From contig CAYOEZ010000016.1 of assembly GCA_964402955.1 (NCBI GenBank), forward strand, positions 1-37,364: DNA of 37,364 nt, in the 5' to 3' direction. The stretch comes from CAYOEZ01 sp964402955 (lineage in GTDB: Bacteria > Chloroflexota > DTOL01 > DAOUCN01). The position numbers and the translations under genes are program-made. Below the pieces are notes generated by a model. It was given only the letters and a program-made list of their open reading frames with translations. It made no database searches and was not told the origin of the DNA. This document shows positions 23,241 to 30,410 of this stretch, piece after piece (positions within the stretch are counted from its first letter, which is position 1; the number at the start of each line of letters is the position of its first letter).

Positions 23241-24875
23241 TCATTTTCCACTGCTATCCGCTGCCACAATCACGCGCCCCTGCTCATCTTCCAGGCGCAG
23301 GCTGACGCTGCTGGCTGTCGTCGTCACTGTCTGGACGAATGGATGTTCTGGCGAGAGCGCCACACGCTGCGACCACACCTCCTGCCCGTTGGCCGACAGC
23401 GCCAGCCGCCCATTGCGCTGCGCTGTGACGGCTGCGCCGATGCGATAGCCGCCCTTTACCTGCTGCAACGACAGCGCCGCGTCGTCGTTGGCCTCGGTTG
23501 CGGCGCCGATCTGCACATAGGGATACCAGCGCTCGATCCAGCTATTAGACGCGCCGGGCGCCAGTGTGGCATCGTCCCAGAAGGTTGGCGTCACGCCGCC
23601 GTGGATCTCGAAATAGCTGCTGCCGTCATCAGTCCACAGCGCCGGGTCCAGCCCCTTGCCGGCAAACAGCTTCGCTCCGGTCGCCACGTCCGGCGGGAAG
23701 ATGCGCAGCACCCCCTCGCCGCTGGCATGATCATACGCCCCCATAAAGCCGCGCTGCGCCTGTGGGCGCGCAAACAGGCCCAGATAGGACTTCCACGTCC
23801 CATAGAGATTCAGCGCCCGGCCGTTGAACACAGGCCACGACATGGCCTGCCTGTCCTGCGGCAGCGTGCGGTCGCCTGTGGAATGGATCGTCACCTGGCT
23901 GGCCGGAAAGATGAACTCGGTGGCGTCGCTAACATGGTTCGTTCCACCCGACGCAAGCATGGCATTGAGCCAGAACTGGTAGGGCACAGGTTTGCTGGTC
24001 GGGTTCTCGATGCGCGGCGCAACGGTGAAGTAGCTGCGCCCGGCGCTGAGTGTGATTGTCACCCGCGCCCGCAAACGGTCGCTCGCCTGCGTGTCCCAAA
24101 CGGTCACGCTTGCCTGGCCGTCGCCCTGGTCAATGCTATAGCTCCACGGCTGCCCCCACTCGTAGCCGTGCTCCTCCACCGGCAGGCACCACTCCATCCC
24201 TCCCACGGCCAGCCACCAGCCCTGCGTCTCGTGGCCCCAGCGCGTCGGCTCGAGCACGGGGTTGCGATAGAACATGTTATGCCCGGTGGGCTTGAAGATG
24301 GCTTCATAGATACGCCCGCCCAGTTCGGGCAGAATACTCAGGCGCAGATACTCGTTCTCGAGGATGATCGCCGTGAAGGTGCGCGCCGTGACCTGTTTCA
24401 CCGCCGCAGCGTACGCATCCCAGTTGAGCCGAGGATAGGTCATATTGTAGTCAGGCGCGTTCGCCGTGGTCACAAACTGGTCATAGGGGTAGGCGAGAAT
24501 GGTAATTGGGACAAGGCGCACGGAAACAGCCGGGTTCCGGGGTCCGGGTTCCGGGGTCAGGGTCGGTGGAGCTGGGATCCTGGTTCGGGGATCAGGGGTC
24601 AGGGTCGCCGGGGCAAGAGTTGCGCGCGGAGTGGGCGTTGGCGAGGGCGGTATAAGTGTCGCCGTACGAGCAGGCGTACGCGTCGGAGCAACGAGCGTTG
24701 GTGTATGGGTGGGCGACGCGGTTGCTGTGGCCTGCACAATGAGCACGTCGGCGGGTCGCGGCGTCGCCGTTGGCGAGGGCAGCAGCGGCAGCTCGGTGAC
24801 AGGCGTGGGGCCGCAGGCAGCACACAGGAGGGCCAGCGTTACGAGGCACAATCGCCCCACCAGGCGCGCACTCAT
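23241..24875 (-). CDS. DUF5107-domain secreted lipoprotein with Pro/Thr-rich linker
   Basis: The start is ATG 24875, which overlaps the upstream stop (ATGA) and has GGAGAAG six bases before it; the earlier in-frame Met at 24896 is less likely. The 544 residues begin with a hydrophobic signal ending LALLCAACGPTP, a weak lipobox with a Cys for lipidation. About 90 residues of Thr/Pro-rich linker follow. The rest resembles DUF5107 domains: LRLSILPELGGRIYEAIFKP, NMFYRNPVLEPTRWG and the aldose-epimerase-like TVAPRIENPTSKPVPYQFW. DUF5107 is associated with glycoside metabolism, so it may bind or process carbohydrate at the cell surface. Two G-rich repeat tracts are embedded in the linker codons. 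Confidence 0.72.
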   Translation of the reverse strand: MSARLVGRLCLVTLALLCAACGPTPVTELPLLPSPTATPRPADVLIVQATATASPTHTPTLVAPTRTPARTATLIPPSPTPTPRATLAPATLTPDPRTRIPAPPTLTPEPGPRNPAVSVRLVPITILAYPYDQFVTTANAPDYNMTYPRLNWDAYAAAVKQVTARTFTAIILENEYLRLSILPELGGRIYEAIFKPTGHNMFYRNPVLEPTRWGHETQGWWLAVGGMEWCLPVEEHGYEWGQPWSYSIDQGDGQASVTVWDTQASDRLRARVTITLSAGRSYFTVAPRIENPTSKPVPYQFWLNAMLASGGTNHVSDATEFIFPASQVTIHSTGDRTLPQDRQAMSWPVFNGRALNLYGTWKSYLGLFARPQAQRGFMGAYDHASGEGVLRIFPPDVATGAKLFAGKGLDPALWTDDGSSYFEIHGGVTPTFWDDATLAPGASNSWIERWYPYVQIGAATEANDDAALSLQQVKGGYRIGAAVTAQRNGRLALSANGQEVWSQRVALSPEHPFVQTVTTTASSVSLRLEDEQGRVIVAADSSGK

Positions 24876-25300
24876 CGGCGCTTCTCCAGCGCGCACAGCC
24901 CGCCGGCGACCAGAAACGTTTCAAAGTCGGCCACGGTGAGAAAAACCTGTGTGCTTGCCAGCTTCACCACCCAGTTCTCGGCCAGCGGCGAAATGGTGAA
25001 GACAGGCACGTTGCGCCGATGCGCCTCCCATATCTCCACTGCCGTGCCCATGCTTGCCTCGGGCAGATAGGCCACAACCATGTCGGCTTCGCTGGCCAGG
25101 CGCACCATGTCCTCGAATGTGCGACGCGCCTGGGCCTCGTCGTAGTCGACGCTATTGGGGTGCAAGTCAATGGGGCACACGACGTCAGCATCGGGCGCGT
25201 GGCGGCGCAAGATACCCTTGAGCAGCGAGCGATAGTCCTGGGTATGGATGCCCTTGCCCAGACGCGACCCCTGAATGATGCCGGAGAGGAAGATACGCAT
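24872..25300 (-). CDS. Nucleoside 2-deoxyribosyltransferase-like protein
   Basis: This 142-residue protein begins MRIFLSGIIQGSRLGKGIH, typical of the family's first strand and phosphate-type loop. VCPIDLHPNSVDYDEAQARR and ADMVVAYLPEASMGTAVEIWEA follow. In the last segment the Glu lies at the position of the catalytic nucleophile of deoxyribosyltransferases. The fold also hosts Toll/TIR-like nucleotide-processing proteins, so the precise reaction is uncertain. It is translationally coupled to the DUF5107 gene by a four-base overlap. Confidence 0.62.
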   Translation of the reverse strand: MRIFLSGIIQGSRLGKGIHTQDYRSLLKGILRRHAPDADVVCPIDLHPNSVDYDEAQARRTFEDMVRLASEADMVVAYLPEASMGTAVEIWEAHRRNVPVFTISPLAENWVVKLASTQVFLTVADFETFLVAGGLCALEKRR

Positions 25301-25369
25301 GTATGTGACCTCACAAGTAACCTGGATGGGCGGATTATGGCATGCAGCGGCTGCCCAGGCAAGGGGGAA

Positions 25370-26113
25370 TCACTCCTCGTCCTCCCTCACCCAGCCGGTG
25401 TAGCCGCACATGCCCACGCGCGGCGAATTGGTCACCGGCAGCCAGTAGTCGTCGATGCACGAGTGCTCTTCCCCGCATTCGACGTCGCCACAATACCAGG
25501 CGTCCGCATCCGGTTCAGATATACAAATGCTACACACGCGCGTGGCAGGCTTACCACAGACGGCGCAGCGCCAGTCAGGAGGGTCGTTGCGCGCCTCCAT
25601 GTGTATCGGGTCACGCACCTTGATCACCGTGCGCTCGGTGAGGACGGTAAGGGTGAGTTCGGTGGTCGTCCCGAAGTCGTACTCATGATGGAAGGTCAGC
25701 CCGGGCCGCAGCACTTTGTCCAGGCGCACGGTCATGCGGCGCAGTTTCTCGTCACCGGGGTACGGATCATCGCGGGGGTCGAATGAAACAAACTCGGCGC
25801 CTTCGATCTCGAACTTGCTCAAGTGGCCACAGCATTCCAGCCAGAGATAGCGCAGGACATCGTCGATCCTGTGCAGGGCGGTCCTCGTGCGCGCCGTCAT
25901 GTATAGCCAGTACTGCGGCAAGTAGCGACCTTCGACGAGGATGTGATAGACCTGTTCTGTCCCCATGCGCTCGCCCACTTCCTGCACCATCAGGTCGCTC
26001 AGGCGGTGGTGAGTCTGCAGATGCACCGCCATGTCCTCTTTGGTGAAGTGACCCTTACAGTCATAGCATGCGCCGATGGACGACGCGCGTTGTGGAGCAT
26101 CGTTGCCACGCAT
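25370..26113 (-). CDS. pRiA4b ORF-3-like protein with zinc-finger-type cysteines
   Basis: The start is ATG 26113 (MRGNDAPQRAS), six bases after AGGGAGG at 26120-26126, giving 247 residues; earlier in-frame Mets reach into the parS site and are not preferred. A Cys2/His2-type N-terminal motif (GACYDCKGHFTKEDMAVHLQTHH) is followed by the pRiA4b ORF-3-like region (HLSKFEIEGAEFVSF, FHHEYDFGTTTELTLTVL). A C-terminal cysteine cluster follows (CAVCGKPATRVCSIC, CGDVECGEEHSC). The family is common on plasmids and mobile elements and has no firm function. It may bind nucleic acid or zinc. Confidence 0.5.
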   Translation of the reverse strand: MRGNDAPQRASSIGACYDCKGHFTKEDMAVHLQTHHRLSDLMVQEVGERMGTEQVYHILVEGRYLPQYWLYMTARTRTALHRIDDVLRYLWLECCGHLSKFEIEGAEFVSFDPRDDPYPGDEKLRRMTVRLDKVLRPGLTFHHEYDFGTTTELTLTVLTERTVIKVRDPIHMEARNDPPDWRCAVCGKPATRVCSICISEPDADAWYCGDVECGEEHSCIDDYWLPVTNSPRVGMCGYTGWVREDEE

Positions 26114-26203
26114 GTGTGCCCTCCCTACGCTGTGCTGCACGTCCATCAAGGCAATTCCGTCGTCCGACGGCCCGTACAACTCAGACACGCAGACAATCGT
26201 CAT

Positions 26204-26219
26204 TGTTTCACGTGAAACT
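26204..26219. promoter_or_regulatory. parS: parS centromere site (one mismatch)
   Basis: TGTTTCACGTGAAACT differs from the consensus parS TGTTTCACGTGAAACA only in the last base. It lies about 1.1 kb from the ParB gene, upstream of the pRiA4b-like gene. Confidence 0.85.
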
Positions 26220-26260
26220 TCCCCTTGCACGCTGAACCCCGAACTCTGTACCCTGCGCCC

Positions 26261-26346
26261 TCACCTACCCCCGACCAGCGTCCGCCACTCGTCCACCACT
26301 GCCTGCGTCCAGCGAGCGGCATTCTCGGCCCTGAGCTGCGTCATCG
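26261..26346 (-). pseudogene. Displaced 3' end of the thioredoxin-like gene
   Basis: On the minus strand this sequence reads in frame TMTQLRAENAARWTQAVVDE and ends at TGA (26261-26263). It is the original C-terminus of the thioredoxin-like protein, separated from it by the element at 26354-26513. Removing the element and one 7-bp duplication restores a single 196-codon frame (591 bases including stop). Confidence 0.8.
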
Positions 26347-26353
26347 TTGCCAT

Positions 26354-26513
26354 GTGCCCACTGCAAAAAGGTCATCAGACTTCGCCTGGTGGGGAGACGG
26401 CATCAAAACGACGTGCCTTGGATGCCATTTCGGCCCTAATGAGGCTATTTCGGGTCACTAAATGGGGCAAATGCTCAGTTCGATCGACCATTTGACCTTC
26501 TTGCAGTGGGCAC
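26354..26513. mobile_element. 160-bp MITE-like element with terminal inverted repeats and 7-bp target duplication
   Basis: The ends are inverted repeats of about 21 bases with one mismatch (outer part GTGCCCACTGCAA). The flanks TTGCCAT at 26347-26353 and 26514-26520 are identical direct repeats. The interior is too short to encode a transposase. The element sits inside the thioredoxin-like coding sequence and supplies its present stop codon. Confidence 0.82.
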
Positions 26514-27018
26514 TTGCCATATAGAGCTGGCGCGTCGTCTCCGACATCTCGGGCACAGGCTTGGTGACATCGGGCAGATCGGCGTGCTCGCCAGCGAAGC
26601 GCCGGCGCGCCTCGGCCATCTCGTCGCGGGCGATCTGCGGCCGCTCGGCCCAGCGCCCAAGCGCATTCATCTTCTGATCGAAGAAAACGATGGTGGGGAT
26701 GCTGCGGAACTGGCCCTGGTAGAGATACTGATCCATGAGGTCCAGATTCTCATCGCGCTTGAAGACGCGCAGATTGAAGGTGCTACCTACCGCGCCGGCC
26801 AGCTTGGCCAGAATCGGCGCATTGGCGACGGCATCGCCGCACCAATCCTCGGCCAGCATCAGCACATTGAGATGAAGCCCCTTGAAGAAAGCGACATCGG
26901 CAGGGCTGATCCGCGCCGCGTCATAGTTCTGCTGAAAGCGATCCTTGTTCTTCGTCATGCCATCGAACCATTGCCCATACGTCAGCCCGCTGTCAAAACG
27001 ATCGCGTGTCACGGCCAT
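26458..27018 (-). CDS. Thioredoxin-like protein with element-derived C-terminus
   Basis: This 186-residue protein starts at ATG 27018, seven bases after AGGAG. It has a thioredoxin-fold pattern: LNVLMLAEDWCGDAVANAP is the active-site strand and helix with a single Cys (WCGD, not WCxxC), and FRSIPTIVFFDQKMN carries the cis-Pro strand. The last roughly 20 residues (SAHCKKVKWSIELSICPI) are read from the inserted MITE-like element. The native tail is now 26261-26346. The enzyme may act as a monothiol thioredoxin-like protein. The missing final helix could impair folding. Confidence 0.75.
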   Translation of the reverse strand: MAVTRDRFDSGLTYGQWFDGMTKNKDRFQQNYDAARISPADVAFFKGLHLNVLMLAEDWCGDAVANAPILAKLAGAVGSTFNLRVFKRDENLDLMDQYLYQGQFRSIPTIVFFDQKMNALGRWAERPQIARDEMAEARRRFAGEHADLPDVTKPVPEMSETTRQLYMASAHCKKVKWSIELSICPI

Positions 27019-27056
27019 GTTAGATCTCCTATGCCAGATTCATGGTGTACACAATC

Positions 27057-27290
27057 CTACATCGATGCCCATGCCAGGTCCCGCACGTGCAGGATCTCGG
27101 TGTTGGTCATGGGACGAACGTCAGCAGCGCCGAGGGTCAGGACAGCCACAGTTCTGCCTTCTGCAGTGACAAACTCAACTTCGTAGGCAGCGGCTTCTTC
27201 ATAGACATGTACCGCCGTGCCAATGTCTCCAGCTTTGAGGCCGTGTGCTTCGTCGCGCGTCAGCACCACCGTATCCAGCTCTTTATTCAT
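27057..27290 (-). CDS. DUF4926-family small protein
   Basis: This 77-residue protein begins MNKELDTVVLTRDEAHGLKAGDIGTAVHVYE and continues YEVEFVTAEGRTVAVLTL. This small beta-rich pattern matches DUF4926, often found beside DUF6883 or toxin-like genes. The function is unknown. It lies between the two parS sites and downstream of parB, on the same strand as the thioredoxin-like gene. Confidence 0.7.
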   Translation of the reverse strand: MNKELDTVVLTRDEAHGLKAGDIGTAVHVYEEAAAYEVEFVTAEGRTVAVLTLGAADVRPMTNTEILHVRDLAWASM

Positions 27291-27304
27291 TTCTCTGTGA
27301 TCCC

Positions 27305-27320
27305 TGTTTCACGTGAAACA
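27305..27320. promoter_or_regulatory. parS: parS centromere site (perfect)
   Basis: TGTTTCACGTGAAACA is the exact consensus ParB/Spo0J binding palindrome. It lies 43 bases beyond the parB stop. Confidence 0.95.
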
Positions 27321-27362
27321 CTGCGCCGCCCCCCCGGGAACCCTGAACCCTATACCCTCGTT

Positions 27363-28250
27363 CTACCTCTTCACAATTGCCCCGTAAATCCCCTCCAACT
27401 CCTCGTCCGAGTAGAAATAGATCACAACGCGCCCGCCGCGCGTCGAGCGAAAAAGCTCAACCTTCGTGCCCAACGTCTGGCGGAAATCATTCTCCAACGC
27501 TGCTGTCTGCGGGTCCTTCCTGGCGACAGGCTCGCCATCAACTGCACGCGTCAGCTCAGCCGCCGCATTCACGCGCCGCACCCATTCCTCGGTCGCGCGC
27601 ACCGACAGGCCGCGCTTCTCCACCTCTTTCAGCCCTGCCACCTGCATCTCCGCTGAATCCAGCCCCAGCAGCGCCCGCGCATGGCCCTCGCTGATCAGTC
27701 CATCCATCAGCGCTTCCTTGAGTTGGTCGGGCAACCCCAGCAGGCGCAGCGTATTCGTCACCGTCACCCGGTTCTTGGCCACCCGATCGGCCACCTGCTC
27801 CTGTGTCAGATCGAAGTCTTCCATGAGCTGGCGGTAGGCGGTCGCTTCTTCGAGCGGATTCAGGTCGGCGCGCTGCACATTTTCGATCAACGCCAGTTCA
27901 AGCAGCTCCTGCGGCGTCGCCTCGCGCACAACCACCGGCACCGTCGCCAGCCCGGCCAGCCTGGCTGCCGTCAAGCGCCGCTCGCCGGCAATCAACAGAA
28001 ACTGCGCTCCTGCCGCCGCCTGCTCAGAGCCTGGCTCGATGTGCGACACAATTAGCGGCTGGATGACGCCATGCCCTTTGATCGATTCGGCCAGCTCTTG
28101 CAGCGCTTCGGGATCCATGCGCTGGCGCGGCTGGCGCGGATTGGGCACAATCACGTCAACGCTCACCTGCAGCACACCGGCCTGACTTTCAGGCGCACCC
28201 GGGAGCAGGGCATCCAGGCCCCGCCCCAGACCACTCTTTCTCATCGCCAT
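27363..28250 (-). CDS. parB: Chromosome-partitioning protein ParB
   Basis: About 295 residues from ATG 28250 (third of four clustered Met codons, best spaced from GAGGTG; neighbouring ATGs at 28256 and 28244 are alternatives). The opening KSGLGRGLDALLPG is the ParB N-terminal motif that stimulates ParA. NPRQPRQRMDPEALQELAES and GERRLTAARLAGLATVPV are the CTP-binding ParB/Srx boxes. LTQEQVADRVAKNRVTVTNTLRLL is the helix-turn-helix that reads parS. A C-terminal dimerisation region ends the protein. It binds the two parS sites nearby and loads condensin to segregate chromosomes. Confidence 0.95.
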   Translation of the reverse strand: MAMRKSGLGRGLDALLPGAPESQAGVLQVSVDVIVPNPRQPRQRMDPEALQELAESIKGHGVIQPLIVSHIEPGSEQAAAGAQFLLIAGERRLTAARLAGLATVPVVVREATPQELLELALIENVQRADLNPLEEATAYRQLMEDFDLTQEQVADRVAKNRVTVTNTLRLLGLPDQLKEALMDGLISEGHARALLGLDSAEMQVAGLKEVEKRGLSVRATEEWVRRVNAAAELTRAVDGEPVARKDPQTAALENDFRQTLGTKVELFRSTRGGRVVIYFYSDEELEGIYGAIVKR

Positions 28251-28317
28251 CGCCATCACCTCAAAACTGCCCCTCTTCCCATCCTGAAGGAAGCGTCCGG
28301 GGCGAGTGAATACTCGC

Positions 28318-28414
28318 AAACCACGGAGACACAGAGAGAACAGAGGAGAGACCAAAACCGCATCATAGGATACCGGTCAACATAGACTCTGTGTCCTCTG
28401 CGTCTCTGTGGTTT
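28318..28414. repeat. Long inverted repeat (AAACCACGGAGACACAGAG type)
   Basis: AAACCACGGAGACACAGAG and CTCTGTGTCCTCTGCGTCTCTGTGGTTT are inverted around a roughly 50-base centre, between parB and the toroid-repeat gene. Its end overlaps the stop codon of the latter. This is a frequent dispersed repeat type in environmental bacterial genomes. Confidence 0.75.
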
Positions 28415-29420
28415 AGGTCGATCTTCGCAGCACACGCAGAGCGCGCAGCGTCACCCATTTGCTTGGCGCATGCGGCGTCTCGATGTCGGCCCACATCTTG
28501 CCGTTATAGGTATACTTCATCAGCCAGCGCCCCTGCTTGTCTTGCTTTGACCGCACCAGGTCGAGCGCCGCCTTCAGCCGCGGGTCCGCGCCATAGCCCA
28601 GCGCAACCAGCGTTTCCAGATTTTGCAGCACGTCGGTGACATAGCCCAGCGGATAGCCGAAGCGGAACCAACTCTCGCTCGGTTTCGTCGCGTACGCCAT
28701 CGGATAGTCGGCAATGGCCGGATCGCGGCTGAACAGGAAGTCAATACCCGCCGCGATGGCCTTCTGCACGGCTGGCGTCCGCCGCGCCGCAGGCATCTTG
28801 CCCAGACCAAGCATCGCCTTGACCACGCCCCAGGCGCAGGGCAGATGCAGGTTGGCCGAGCAGAGAAAGCCCGGCGCGCTGTTGCCCGACCGGTAGTAGC
28901 GCGCCGGCGCATCCTTCTCATTTGACGGGGCAATACCGTCGCCGCTGATGCTGCGCGCCAGCCAGTCGATGGCCTCATCCAGTCGCGCATCGCCCAGCCA
29001 GCCCAGGTCGATGAGCGCTGCCGCCAGGTTGCCCTGCAAGCAGTGGATCGCTCCTGTAGGCCTGGCATCAGCCGAGAACCCGCCATACGGCGCGGGCGAT
29101 CGGGAATGATCGAGCACATACTCACAGCCTGCCTGCACGCGTGGGTCATTTCCATCGGCGCCGAGCATGGCGAGAAACATTACCGACCAGACTGTGCCGC
29201 GATACTTGGGCGCATAGCCGGGGATGGGCTTGCCCCAATAGCCATCCGCTTGCTGCGCCGCCAGGATCGCCGGCACAGGCCCGCTCTGCATCACCGCTGC
29301 CTGCGCGGCCTGCACCTCAGGATCAGAGCGGGAACGCCCCAGCAGATCGGTAAGCGCAAAATAGCGGACGCCTGGTTGAGCTGCATCCGGCTCGAGCAGC
29401 CACTCCAACGAGTCGCTCAT
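28413..29420 (-). CDS. Alpha-alpha toroid (prenyltransferase/squalene-oxidase-repeat-like) protein between parA and parB
   Basis: This 335-residue protein starts at ATG 29420 with AAGGAG eight bases upstream. Repeated (Q/D)GYWG-type helical hairpins are seen: LAAQQADGYWGKPIPGY, PKYRGTVWSVMFLAMLG, YGGFSADARPTGAIHCLQGN and QDKQGRWLMKYTYNGKMW. These match the prenyltransferase/squalene-cyclase toroid fold. Terpene-cyclase active-site DxDD motifs are absent. Some relatives carry the misleading label nitrogen fixation protein NifH. It starts four bases after parA ends, so it is in the par operon. Its role in partitioning, if any, is unknown. Confidence 0.78.
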   Translation of the reverse strand: MSDSLEWLLEPDAAQPGVRYFALTDLLGRSRSDPEVQAAQAAVMQSGPVPAILAAQQADGYWGKPIPGYAPKYRGTVWSVMFLAMLGADGNDPRVQAGCEYVLDHSRSPAPYGGFSADARPTGAIHCLQGNLAAALIDLGWLGDARLDEAIDWLARSISGDGIAPSNEKDAPARYYRSGNSAPGFLCSANLHLPCAWGVVKAMLGLGKMPAARRTPAVQKAIAAGIDFLFSRDPAIADYPMAYATKPSESWFRFGYPLGYVTDVLQNLETLVALGYGADPRLKAALDLVRSKQDKQGRWLMKYTYNGKMWADIETPHAPSKWVTLRALRVLRRST

Positions 29421-29424
29421 GCCT

Positions 29425-30186
29425 TTAGCTCCTTGTGATCAGCTCCGCCGCCAGGGACTGATAGGCCTGCGCGCCGCGCGAGTCCGAGTCATACTCCAGG
29501 ATCGATTGGCCATAGCTGGGCGCTTCGGCCAGACGCACACTGCGGGGGATGATCGTTTGGAATATCTCGTGGGGAAAATAGGTGCGCACTTCGTTCACGA
29601 CCTGCGCCGAGAGCGATGTGCGCGAATCATACATCGTCATCACGACGCCCATGACATTGAGCGTCGGGTTCAGCCTCTCGCGGATGCGCTTGATCGTGCC
29701 CAGCAACTGGCTCAAGCCTTCGAGCGCCAGGTATTCGCACTGGATCGGGATGATCGCCCCGTTAGCAGCAGTCAAGGCATTGACCGTGAGCAATCCCAGC
29801 GATGGGGGGCAATCGATGAACACGTAGTCATAGCGATCGAGTAGCGACTTGATCGCCAGCGCCAGACGATACTCGCGCTTGGGCAACCCCACCAGTTCAA
29901 CTTCGGCGCCGGCCAACGCCAGCCCGGCCGGGGCCAGGTCGAGTCCGACGCGCTCGGTAACAATGATCAGATCTGTGAGAGCCAGGTTGTTGATAATGAC
30001 ATCGTACATCGTTACGTCGAGGTTGCGCTTGTCGTAGCCGAGCGAGCTGGTCGCATTGGCCTGGGGATCCATGTCAACCAGCAGCACCTTCTTGCCGCTT
30101 TTTGCTACATAGGCGCCCAGATTGATGGCCGTTGTCGTCTTGCCCACGCCACCCTTCTGATTGGAAATGGCATACACTTTTCCCAT
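29425..30186 (-). CDS. parA: Chromosome-partitioning ATPase ParA (Soj type)
   Basis: This 253-residue protein has the deviant Walker A KGGVGKTT (SNQKGGVGKTTTAINLG), DMDPQANAT, and Walker B-type YDYVFIDCPPSLGLLT. The short N-terminus without a DNA-binding domain is the chromosomal Soj/MinD-like type. It forms an ATP-dependent nucleoid gradient that moves ParB-parS complexes. A consensus promoter lies at 30220-30248. Confidence 0.95.
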   Translation of the reverse strand: MGKVYAISNQKGGVGKTTTAINLGAYVAKSGKKVLLVDMDPQANATSSLGYDKRNLDVTMYDVIINNLALTDLIIVTERVGLDLAPAGLALAGAEVELVGLPKREYRLALAIKSLLDRYDYVFIDCPPSLGLLTVNALTAANGAIIPIQCEYLALEGLSQLLGTIKRIRERLNPTLNVMGVVMTMYDSRTSLSAQVVNEVRTYFPHEIFQTIIPRSVRLAEAPSYGQSILEYDSDSRGAQAYQSLAAELITRS

Positions 30187-30219
30187 GCGCTCGCCCCTTT
30201 ATCTGTTTGTCCTGGCTCT

Positions 30220-30248
30220 ATTCTACTCCACACAGTGCACACTGTCAA
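30220..30248 (-). promoter_or_regulatory. Promoter of the parA operon, with internal palindrome
   Basis: On the minus strand, a perfect TTGACA (30243-30248), a 17-base spacer and TAGAAT (30220-30225) lie about 35-60 bases before the ATG. The spacer holds CAGTG/CACTG (30233-30244 on plus), a 12-base near-palindrome that may be an operator. Confidence 0.75.
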
Positions 30249-30267
30249 ACTGGACAGACGTCAGAAT

Positions 30268-30410
30268 GTCAGTAGTCAGTAGTCAGACCAACACACGCCC
30301 TCTACCATAATGGAAAGACGACCAGATGCCCCGGATGTGAGCGCCACTATCCGCCACCCTGCCAACTGACCACTGCCATCTGACCACTGACATCTGGCTA
30401 CTGACTACTG
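30268..30410. repeat. Inverted CAGTAGTCAG-type repeats between parA and a URO-D gene
   Basis: GTCAGTAGTCAGTAGTCAG at 30268-30286 is inverted relative to CTGACCACTG / CTGACTACTG units at 30366-30410. The right arm supplies the last codons and stop of the URO-D gene (ends SSQ). The rest is non-coding. Confidence 0.7.

Noticed and set aside
23343..25070. 575-codon plus-strand frame opposite the DUF5107 lipoprotein
   Set aside because: It crosses two minus-strand genes and contains no recognisable domain.
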